Below, one piece after another: positions 1-9,200 of a DNA stretch of 64,000 nt (position 1 is its first letter; each line of letters starts with the position of its first letter). Under the pieces are notes generated by a model. The model saw only the letters and a program-made list of their open reading frames with translations. It searched no databases and was not told the DNA's origin. Made by a program: the position numbers and the translations under genes. The stretch is from an uncultured Bacteroidales bacterium. GTDB taxonomy: Bacteria > Bacteroidota > Bacteroidia > Bacteroidales > Muribaculaceae. The DNA lies in the NCBI GenBank assembly GCA_902782465.1, contig CACZNH010000006.1, forward strand, positions 1-64,000, read 5' to 3'.

Positions 1-92
1 CACAAGCTTTCCCGAAGCTTGGCGGCACTTCAGCAAATCGAGTAAACTCGTTTGCCTTCAGTTTGCACAAGCTTTCCCGTGCGAAAGCACGG
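1..92. repeat. Intergenic repeat with 65-base period and hairpins
   Basis: The 14-base word CACAAGCTTTCCCG occurs at 1-14 and again at 66-79, so a 65-base unit begins to repeat. Inside the unit, GCAAATCGAG (34-43) faces CTCGTTTGC (48-56), an imperfect hairpin. At 77-92 CCGTGC-GAAA-GCACGG forms a 6-bp stem with a GAAA tetraloop. No coding gene is seen between 1 and 147. The stretch lies downstream of smpB, so it could also help end its transcript. From memory, this type of sequence is dispersed in Bacteroidales intergenic regions; I could not verify that here. Confidence 0.5.
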
Positions 93-147
93 TTATATTT
101 CCATGTAGCAATTATGACAAGCGTCTTATGCTTGATGTAATTATCAG

Positions 148-615
148 TTAGTATTTGAACATGCGGTCGATGCTGCGTTTGTCCTCGCGTTCCTTGATGG
201 ACTGGCGCTTGTCAAACTGGCGTTTGCCTCGTGCTGTGGCAATAACTATTTTGGCAAGGCCGCGCTCGTTGATGAACAGGCGCAGGGGGACAATGGCGAT
301 ACCAGGCTGCTGGGTGTCGCGGGCAATGTGGCGGATTTCCTTGCGGTTGAGCAGCAGTTTGCGGTCGCGATGGGTAGTGTGGTTGTTGTAGGAGCCGAAG
401 CTGTACTCGGCAATGTACATGTTTTTCACCCAAATTTCGCCATTAATCACCATGCAATAGGTATCGGTCAAGCCGCACTTGCCCTGACGGATGGACTTGA
501 TTTCGGTTCCCGTCAAGACGATGCCCGCCGTGAACGTCTCGATGATCTCATAGTCGAACGTCGCCTTGCGGTTCTTGATATTGATGGTGTTGCTATGGTT
601 GTTGTTGCGTGCCAT
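148..615 (-). CDS. smpB: SsrA-binding protein SmpB
   Basis: This 155-residue protein is SmpB, the partner that carries tmRNA (SsrA) to stalled ribosomes for trans-translation in the cytoplasm. The N-terminal half has the family signature of a KNRKA-type start followed by [16 protein letters not shown] (about residues 28-43) and the conserved segment around residues 50-75. The C-terminal tail is basic and ends in [18 protein letters not shown] sequence, as is usual for the decoding-centre tail of SmpB. Length matches the family (about 150-160 residues). It lies 11 bases downstream of a small membrane-protein gene on the same strand and is probably co-transcribed with it. No tmRNA gene was found in the window. 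Confidence 0.95.
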   Translation of the reverse strand: MARNNNHSNTINIKNRKATFDYEIIETFTAGIVLTGTEIKSIRQGKCGLTDTYCMVINGEIWVKNMYIAEYSFGSYNNHTTHRDRKLLLNRKEIRHIARDTQQPGIAIVPLRLFINERGLAKIVIATARGKRQFDKRQSIKEREDKRSIDRMFKY

Positions 616-626
616 TGGACTTTTAA

Positions 627-1175
627 CTATTTAATGATGAACAATCCCAGGATGGCCTTCAATAAGATGGGAAGACCAAGCAAGAGCACTGATGCAATCA
701 CCACAAACTTAGCGACCTTGTCTTTCCTGACAAAAAGGTGGTCGGTGCCACGATAAGCCATCCATGGCAGATATACCATCAAGAACAGCACTGGAGTGAA
801 ATCGCTAGGCAACAAATTGCGCAGGATGATGAGCAGCACCAGGAAGATGAGGTTATAAAGCACAAAGTCGTTGAGGCGTGCCGTTGCCCCCTCGGTCTTC
901 ACCAGCTCGGGGTAGAAACCGCCCAGCAGGTAGATGATGATGTAATAACTGATGAAATAGGTCGAAAACATCACGATACCTGTCATCAGCGATTCCGAGA
1001 AAGTGATGGTGCGGTCATAAATCATTGGCACAAAGCAGGTCAAAGCGAGCACACACAACAGCGGCAGGTAGGCGCTGCGAAGCACCTTCCCCGTCGGAAT
1101 GTTGGAGTCATTTATCACTTCCCAGCCATATCTTGGGGCCGTGATGACACAAAATATGTTATGCCAAATGCTCAT
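627..1175 (-). CDS. Small Yip1-like integral membrane protein
   Basis: The product is about 182 residues and strongly hydrophobic, with about five predicted membrane helices. It begins [21 protein letters not shown], a pattern I associate with bacterial Yip1/YIPF-like membrane proteins (short amphipathic start, proline-containing loop, then helices). Function is unknown in bacteria. An upstream in-frame start (1196) exists but would fall inside the -7 promoter box at 1194-1201, so the ATG at 1175 is preferred. It precedes smpB by 11 bases. The family assignment is by resemblance only; membrane topology is the safer statement. Confidence 0.6.
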   Translation of the reverse strand: MSIWHNIFCVITAPRYGWEVINDSNIPTGKVLRSAYLPLLCVLALTCFVPMIYDRTITFSESLMTGIVMFSTYFISYYIIIYLLGGFYPELVKTEGATARLNDFVLYNLIFLVLLIILRNLLPSDFTPVLFLMVYLPWMAYRGTDHLFVRKDKVAKFVVIASVLLLGLPILLKAILGLFIIK

Positions 1176-1193
1176 ATTTTCTTTTTGCGGGTG

Positions 1194-1201
1194 CAAAGAT
1201 A
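1194..1201 (-). promoter_or_regulatory. Bacteroidetes -7 box (TATCTTTG) for the yip1-like/smpB pair
   Basis: On the minus strand the sequence reads TATCTTTG, matching the Bacteroidetes -7 consensus TAnnTTTG. It lies about 19 bases before the chosen ATG at 1175. Confidence 0.6.
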
Positions 1202-1271
1202 CAACATTATTTACAAATACAAACTCTGCGGGACGATTTTAATTTACAAAAACAAAAAACGAGCCAAAATA

Positions 1272-1303
1272 TTGTCGGGGATTCAAAAAAAACATTATCT
1301 TTG
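1272..1303 (+). promoter_or_regulatory. Bacteroidetes promoter for the nitroreductase gene
   Basis: TTGT at 1272-1275 (-33 element) is followed by a 20-base spacer and TATCTTTG at 1296-1303 (-7 element). This is a good match to the Bacteroidetes TTTG/TAnnTTTG architecture. The ATG follows 45 bases downstream. Confidence 0.7.
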
Positions 1304-1347
1304 CAACGAGAGAATTCCTTATTAATCACCCAATTAATTCAAGTAAC

Positions 1348-1992
1348 ATGAGAAAGATTATGATTCTTGCTATCACCTCTGCCCTACTCTCACTGGGCGC
1401 TTGTACAACAGCTGTCAATAATGATGAGAAGAATGAAACAGCGGGCAATGCCGATGGTGCCAATGCTGTCATCGAGAACATCATGACGCGCACCAGCATT
1501 CGCCAGTACAAGGAGCAACCTGTTGAACAGGAGAAAATCGACATTATGCTCAAGGCCGCTATGGCAGCACCCACGGCTGTGAATCTGCAACCCTGGCACT
1601 TTATTGTCATCACCGATAAGGAGACCATCGGCAAGCTTGCAGGCCGCCAACCGACCAATGCCCCGCTGCTGATTGCCCTGTGTGGCGATACCGACAAGAC
1701 TGTGATGCCCGACGGCAAGATGAAACTGCCCGACTTCTGGGTACAAGACGTTTCGGCCGCTACCGAGAATCTGTTGCTTGCTGCCCATGCCCTAGGACTG
1801 GGGGCAGTGTGGACCGGCTGCTATCCCGCAATGGAACGCGTAGATGAAGTCTCGAAGGTGCTGAACTGCCCCAAGAACATCGTTCCCCTGGCAGTCGTGC
1901 GCATCGGTTATCCTGACGAATCTCCTGAACCCAAGAACAAGTTCAAAGAAGAGAACATCAGCTACAACACCTTTGGCGGAAAGAAAGAGTAG
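1348..1992 (+). CDS. Nitroreductase-family flavoprotein with lipoprotein signal
   Basis: This is a 214-residue protein of the nitroreductase (FMN/NAD(P)H) family. After residue 40 it shows ENIMTRTSIRQYKEQPV and AAPTAVNLQPWHFIVI, the FMN-binding start of the fold, and near residue 150 LLAAHALGLGAVWTGCYP, the second FMN-contacting segment. The first 19 residues form a lipoprotein signal (MRKIMILAITSALLSLGAC) with the lipobox cysteine at position 19, followed by a polar linker. The enzyme is therefore predicted to be a lipid-anchored periplasmic protein, unusual for a family that is mostly cytosolic. It stands alone on its strand with its own promoter. Substrate is unknown. Family call is firm; location is inferred from the signal. 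Confidence 0.85.
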   Translation: MRKIMILAITSALLSLGACTTAVNNDEKNETAGNADGANAVIENIMTRTSIRQYKEQPVEQEKIDIMLKAAMAAPTAVNLQPWHFIVITDKETIGKLAGRQPTNAPLLIALCGDTDKTVMPDGKMKLPDFWVQDVSAATENLLLAAHALGLGAVWTGCYPAMERVDEVSKVLNCPKNIVPLAVVRIGYPDESPEPKNKFKEENISYNTFGGKKE

Positions 1993-2043
1993 GTTTTAGG
2001 CCATAGGTTTTAGGCGTTAGTGGTTACCTGCTGGCGCCTAGAA
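1993..2043. repeat. Short heptamer-type intergenic repeat (TTTTAGG words)
   Basis: Directly after the nitroreductase stop, GTTTTAGG recurs, followed by AGGCGTTAG and then GGCGCCTAG in the opposite sense. The words resemble the TTAG-containing heptamers in other gaps of this window. No protein is encoded. The arrangement is short and degenerate. Confidence 0.4.
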
Positions 2044-2048
2044 CTTAT

Positions 2049-3218
2049 TTAAAAGAGGAAGGTGTGGTACAATTCAGGCACGAAGATGCTGCCGCCATGC
2101 ATGGCAAACTTGTAAACCTCGTAATAGACATAATAGAAGCTGCAAACCGACATGATGGCCAGCGGCAACCACTTGCGCTCACGCCACAGGTAATGGAAGC
2201 AATAACATACTATGATGACAAAGCAGGTGCGCATCAGTTCGCCCGGGCGTGTCAAGTACTGTGTCGTGTTGGCAAACAAGTTAATATAACACATATATAC
2301 CAGCGAAAAACGATAGGTGGGTGACAACAGTTTGTCAGTACTGAATGCCTGTTTCATGGCCGGATAGTACCAGATGACAACCAAACAGCACACCAAGGGG
2401 CACAGTCGCGCAGGACCCATCACATACCTGAAAGCATACTCAAGGTTGTGGCTGGTGAACAAACGGTAATAATGGTCATATCCAAGTACCAGGGCAAAGT
2501 TGCCGATGCTATCAAATATCCATTTAATCCATTGCGGGTAAGACCCCAAAGCGATGCAGACGGCAAGCAAAGCATAGGAAATCCACCGTTTCTCTTTAAT
2601 TCGAATCGGAACCAAGGGCACAAAGTACAGCGGAATAAGCAGAACTGACATCTTGTGGATAGATGCCGCCACGAGCGAGAGCAGCAGATAATACCAGAAC
2701 TTGCGCCTGATGATGAGTTCAATCATCAAAACGAACAATGCCTCGACAACCGACTGACGGACAAATCCCATCCAAAAGATGTAATACGGCCCCAAGAAGA
2801 CGCACAATGCCAGCCACGGCAACAACGCCTTGCGGTGCCTGAGCGCATAGAACAGCAACAATATCTGAACGACTGCCCAAAAGCAGAAATAAAGGGCAAA
2901 ATGCAGGCCCGAACGTGCCATGAGCAACGTCAATCCGGTAAATCCCGGCTCAAAATTCTCCCTGGAATACTCCCCCAGAGACTGCATGCTTACAAAATAG
3001 TTGTAATACATGTTATAGTCCCAGGAAACCAGCCATCTGGCAGAAGACACCACTACGTAGATGAGCATCGCCAAGACAATTTCCCATGACCAGAACGACA
3101 ATTCCGGCTTTCCTGCCAGGAGCGCCTGTTCTTCCCTCTTATTCACATGCCATCCCAGAAAAGCCATGGCAATGGCGGTTCCTGTATAGACAACGAGGCT
3201 GAGGGTGATATCATTCAT
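2049..3218 (-). CDS. EpsG-like polytopic membrane protein (polysaccharide polymerase family)
   Basis: The product is 389 residues with about ten hydrophobic segments. It carries the EpsG-family layout: an early RW..SWDYNMYYNYF segment near residue 62-76, then EPGFTGLTLLM near 90, and a central FVRQSVVEALFVL segment near 152-164. EpsG proteins act in polymerisation or export of exopolysaccharide or O-antigen-like glycans in the inner membrane. It begins 6 bases after the sprA stop and is the last gene of the minus-strand run S8-S8-ruvA-sprA-epsG. No glycosyltransferase genes are adjacent, so its glycan is not evident. The family call is good; the reaction is inferred. Confidence 0.75.
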   Translation of the reverse strand: MNDITLSLVVYTGTAIAMAFLGWHVNKREEQALLAGKPELSFWSWEIVLAMLIYVVVSSARWLVSWDYNMYYNYFVSMQSLGEYSRENFEPGFTGLTLLMARSGLHFALYFCFWAVVQILLLFYALRHRKALLPWLALCVFLGPYYIFWMGFVRQSVVEALFVLMIELIIRRKFWYYLLLSLVAASIHKMSVLLIPLYFVPLVPIRIKEKRWISYALLAVCIALGSYPQWIKWIFDSIGNFALVLGYDHYYRLFTSHNLEYAFRYVMGPARLCPLVCCLVVIWYYPAMKQAFSTDKLLSPTYRFSLVYMCYINLFANTTQYLTRPGELMRTCFVIIVCYCFHYLWRERKWLPLAIMSVCSFYYVYYEVYKFAMHGGSIFVPELYHTFLF

Positions 3219-3224
3219 GATGCT

Positions 3225-6200
3225 TTACTTGACGAGTGACATGTTAATGGTCAAGCCATAGTTGCTGTTTCTCGTGGGATAAGCGTTATTGGACACCAAC
3301 GGGGTGTTGGTCTGCATGTCAAAGAAGGCACCCATGGTAATGCGCTTGCTCACAACGTAATTGGCAGTGAAATTGAAGCTCCAAGAGCGGGTTCCGTTAG
3401 TTGCCTGGGCCGTATTGGTGTCAATCTTACGGATGATGGAAGTGTTGTCCGACATCTTTACGTTCATGTTGAGCGTGAGGTCATTATTGACATTCTGCTG
3501 CTTGGACTTAATCTTCAGCACCTGGTTGAAGTTAGCAATCTTGTAACTGCCGCCAACAACGAACGATTTACTGTTTGCATCCACCAACTGTGCTGCCGAG
3601 GAATTGAGTGTAAGCGTGCGCTGCATCTCATATTGCAGGTTCAACGAGATATCATTGAAGAACGTTGCGTTGAAACCGATAATAGGTGCGAATTTTTCGG
3701 CCACTACAACCGATGCGATATTATAGGGCGATGTGGGTATAGGATTACCGGTAAGGACATCCTGCGTGAATCCCAGTCCATCACCGATGGTTACCCAATC
3801 GCTGTATGAACTGAACTGACCCACCTGATAGGTACACTGGTAAGCGTGGGTAAGACTGAATGACTTGAACAGACGCTTGAAGAGGGGGATGCGCATCAGT
3901 CCATCATAGGAAACTCGCCAGTTGGGCAAAATCTCCCTGATAGCGGGGAAGGGATTCAACCCTACACTGCCGGCACTCTTACCGGAATAAGCTGCCATAA
4001 ATGCCGGGATGAGCACATCGCTGCTGCTCTCGTTGATATCACCGCACTCTTCGTTGAAAGGCATGCCTCCGAGTCCAGTTTCCACCAAGAAGCCTCTATT
4101 GGGATAAGTGGTGCCCAGGTAGCGTTCTCGGAGTCGTTGGGCAATGACAGATCTATTCTCGAGGAACTTGTCAAAGGTGTTGCTGTGGTAATTGTTGCTG
4201 GCATCACCATCAAATCCCTTGAATGCCGTGGCCATCATGATATGGGACTTAGAATAACTGCCACCATAGATAATGGTCGGATTGTCATACATAAACTGTA
4301 TTTGGTTGGTGCGGTTATCCGTACGGTTACCTGTAAGCGTTATCTTCAGGCCTGCAATAGGTTCAATCTGAATTTCAAGTGCGAACTCTTTGGTTGCAGC
4401 ATACAGTGCGGGAGTCGTCTGGGACTTATCTCCCAGCAACCAATTTTTATCCTGCGCCTTATTGATGTAAGACATACCCGCAAAACCGAAGGCAAAGTCC
4501 AAACCAGGTGACAAGGGGCCATACTGTTTTGTCTGACCGAAGAAATCACCGATTTCAGGAATGAACTGGGGCACCGACAGCGAGGTGGTATGCTTCCACC
4601 TGATATTTAAAGCGCGCACAGACATCAGCACACGGCTGGCATACATCGCAGCCTCGGTGAAGAAGGTCTTCTTTTCTTCTTTAACTACTTCGGTAACGGT
4701 CAGTTTGATGGACTCTTTACCCAAGGTGCTGATTTCCAGATTATCCTTATCAATAGCCTTATATTCAATCTTGAAAGGCTTGTCATCGGTCGTTGTAGCC
4801 TGCACCTTGATGTTCTTGACACCAAGTTTGTGGTTGACAACGACTGCCGAATCTGGTCTCAGCCTGATGGTACGCGAGTACTTCTTGGGCTTTTCCTTTT
4901 TAGGTGCAGACGGCTTACCGCTACCGCTGCCCTTACCGCGATTGGTGTTCTTGCTGGAGAAGCGCTCATCAACCTTCTTGAGATAAGGAATCTTGCTATA
5001 GAACTGCTCCAGATTGAAGCGGCCTTCAAGCTGACGAGTGGTCTGGTTGGCTATCGTGTTACCTGTTTGTATCTGATCGATGGCGGTACCACGGTCCCAG
5101 CGGTAAGTTGAGTTATAAGAAAGATTGGCCGTAATCCAGCTCAAAATGGGAATCTGAGAGAAAGGAGCCTTATAAGTCAATGAGAACTGCTGGTTATAGC
5201 CCCAAGGTGTACCCAAATCCTTGATGGATTGCATTACCGAATCGCGCCAGATTTGGTAGTCTTCAGGAAATAGGCTCTTGTTCACCACATATCCCGCTTT
5301 ATCAAGATAGGGTTCCAGAATGTGGGCTGTGGTATTGCTGTTGAACGTTAATGTCAATGACTTAGTGAAGTTCCAAGACAAAGCGAACTGCCTGTCCCAA
5401 AGGAAATTCTTACTTACCGAAACAGGAATATCTACACCTTCAATTCCCGTCTCGTTGCGCGTCTGCTGCTCATAATAATAACGGGATATATTGGTACTGA
5501 ACGAGATATTGGTGGGCAGCCAACGGAATTCCCAGTCGTGCAAGAACTTCATGCTCTTCTTCTTCTCATCAATGAAATATGAGAACGGCTTGAATGGCTT
5601 GGCATATGGTGTCCAGCTGTACTGCATGCTGCCGCGATAGTCATTGGTATTCTCATACTCGTTCTCCGGGTCATTGAGGTGCTGCTTGTTGAACGAGTAG
5701 CTGAACGAGAAGTTAGCGGGATCCCAAGGCATGGGATTCTTCATCGTTTTCACGTCAAATTTGAGGCCCGAAATAGAGAAACTCTTTGCCGTGCGCTGGG
5801 TGACAGCATAATTCATGATACTGTCCTTCTGCTGCTTGGTCTCACAGACATCCACAGCCTCGCTCAACTTGACATCCTGGTCAAGAGGATTGTACTTGGG
5901 TTCTGTCTTCTCGTTTGTGTAAGAATAATAGATGGGTGCATGGAGTTTGGCCTTCTCGGGGATGAATCGTCCCAAATCGCTCTGTACAGCAATATTGTAC
6001 TGGTCATAATTGTCCAGTCGCCTCTGCGAAAGGCTTTGGTCCACTGAACCGAATCCCTCGGTTTCCTTGTGATAGCCCATGTTTAAGGTGGCGATGTCGC
6101 TCATGTTCAGCGTCATGGACGCTTTAGCAGCCCAACCGCCCTCGCTGTCGAAGTCTGTCACACGCAATTCATCCACCCAAACGACACAGCTCTTGGTCGT

Positions 6201-9200
6201 CGGTGAATTGTTGCGCACACCAATGAGAATCACACGCACCTTGCTCAATGACGGGTTACCCATAACATAGACCTTGCTGTTGGGATGGTCGTCATCAACA
6301 TCCTGATAGCGGATAGCATATCCCACATCGGCAGAACCAGCCATCTTAGCCGCATTGCGGTTCTTCTTTGCATTAATCAAGACGTCAAGATTGATGTCCA
6401 ACATGTTCTCCTCGGGCCACACCTTCAGGCGATCGCTCGCACTGTTGGTGCTGTAGCGTCCGGGAGGAGTTACCGTCAGCGGAATCTCATACTCGTAATA
6501 GTTGTTCTTGACATCAGAGCCGAGGCGCACAAATAGTGATACGTCGCCATTGCGCAAGTTGGTCTCATTTGCGATCGTAGCCTCGTTATGAACGAACATC
6601 TGCAGGCGCTTGTAGGTGCGCAGGTCAAGTTCCGTATTGCGGTAAACGCCACGGGCGTCGCCAGCATCAAGATTATCAACCGAGAGCTGCATGGACTGCT
6701 CGTTTCGCTGGATAATCTGGGACTGTCCGCTATTGATGATTCGAGACTCACCAGGAGGCAGGACATAGTTGACCGGCTCACGTGCCGCATTAGACTCAAT
6801 GTTCACCTTATTGATACTGATGCTTCCGTTAGCGGGTTGCTCGCCACGCATGTTCAGGTTATACTTGTAGTTACGCCATTCACCGTTCACCAGCTCAAGG
6901 GTGGCAAAACGCAAGTGCGTGGTGTTCCTGAATCCCGTCATGAAAATGCGCATGAAGCGAATCGTCGAGAAGTCCTGAATCGAGCCCACCTTCTTCTCAT
7001 AGTCAAACAGAGGTATGGTGAATTGATACCATGTGGCTCGTTGGGTATCGCCATTGCGGGTGTGGACGTTAGCCACCTGCTTGTCGGTGATGTAGTGCAT
7101 GCCAACCTCCATCGAGTCAGGATGGAGAGCGACACGATACTGGAAATAACGCTCATATTCATTCAGGGTATTGTCCTGATTGATATCCTCGACATCGGGC
7201 GTGGAACGTGACGTCTGATACTGTCCGTCACTGGCATCGCTTTGTGACAAGGAGTTACCGTCAGTACCATTATAGTGCTTATATCTTTCCAGAATAGACG
7301 AGTGCTGCTGGTCATAATAGTTGTGCCTGTAGAACGCGTAATTGTCGCTCGCGGGGTCATTCAGCGGCGAGAAGGGGTCCTCGCTCATGGCCGCCTTTGT
7401 CGACTCGGGTAACTTTTGCAGCTCTTCCAAGAACCTCCTGTAGCTCTCATGATTGCGCTCTTCATTGTCGGACAAGCCGTCAAGACCGACATCCTGCAGA
7501 ATACGTGCTCCATTGGTGTTATCGAAGGCATAGGTCAATGACGTCTGCGAAGACACCTTGCCCCATACCGTTCTGGCAATATAGGTGGTATCTCCATTGA
7601 TGGGCAAGCCGTTCTCATAACTCTTGAGACCATCCTTAAGGATATCTTCACTCACCTCACCCAAGTTAAAATAGAGGTATCCACCATCACGGTTATCCAA
7701 TTCCGGGTCCATGAACGGGTCAAGCATCCAGAACTGGATGTACTCGATATTGGCCTGCTCAAAATTGGTATTATCCAACTTACGCATGATGCCACCCCAT
7801 CGCTTTTCAGGGAACAGGAGATAGCCTTCAGAGTCAATATTATCAGCATCAAGGTTATACGGTCCACGCTCCCGAGGATAAAACGACAGGTTGAGCGTCT
7901 GGATGGTTGACGATTGTCCATAGTTCAACTCACGGCCAGGGAACACCTCGCTAAAAGCGACTTCACGCGCATAAGGGTATGACAGGCCATCCAAGTCATT
8001 TTTGATATAACCGGGGGCGTATGTCGAATTGCGTTGAGTAAACATACGGTCAACATAGTACCATGCCAACAGTGCGCGGTTCTTGCCATAAGCAACATCA
8101 TTGTTCAAATTCGCATTGGGAATATCGGCTGGTGTGGACGCCAAAGACCATGAATATGGTGAGCGCACATCAATTCCCGATTGTGCTGACTCAAAGTCAT
8201 CAATATAAGAGCTACCAGTGATTGAACCCGTCTCGGCCTGATGGGGCACCAACTGGGCGAACTCGCCGAGGAAAGTCAGACTTGACGGGGCAACAGCGTT
8301 GACTGTAGGAATCTTGTTCAACAAGTTGGTCAACCACATGAACTGTGTATTATAGGACACATTCATGCCCCAAATGGTGTTGTTCACCAATTCGCTACCG
8401 ATGGCTAATTTGTCACCGATGGCCTTCTCACCATAGTGCATTACCGTGGCTCCAACGTGGAAATTCTTGTTGAAAGCATAGTCGAGGTCCAAACCCAGCA
8501 GTGTCTTGCGCTGCATATTGAACACCGCCTGATTCTCAAGCGACACACTGATATTGGTTCCGGCATCAATAATGCTCTGGTTGGTAATGGTCACAGTACC
8601 CATGGTGTAGTCAACCGTGTAGTCACTGTTTTCGGTCAAGGTGACGCCACCGGCAGTAACGACTACTGAACCTCGTGCCACATTGGTAGCGTTTAGCCTG
8701 ATGACACTACCCGAGCTGGACTGGTATTCGCCGGCAAGGATAAACTTGTTCTTGTCACTGAACTGTTGCGCAACAACCAGTGTAGAGTCATATAGCTCAG
8801 TATATATATAGCGCTTGGCCAAAATGGTATCATTTTTGAATTGTTTGCGCAAGTGTTCACCGAACGGTTCAACAACAGGAAAAATCACTTTACCCGTAGA
8901 AGACTGAATGGTGAATCCCTCCAGGTAGTCAAACTTGCCATCGATGTTGGTCTCATTGTTGGCATCCAGTCGGTCCAGGTTCATCACCTGCAACAGAGGC
9001 TTGTTTTTAATCTCGCCCGCAGGAATGTAAATCAACTCGTTACCGGTGGTATCACTCAGGTACTTGATATTGAGTTTGAAGTTTTTCTTTTGAATCTGAT
9101 AGGCTCCCAGGTCATAAACATTCTTCATGGCCAAGTCCCACATCGGCGCATCGGGCGATGCAGTCGTACCTTTCAGCATCTTCACATACATGGACTCGTC

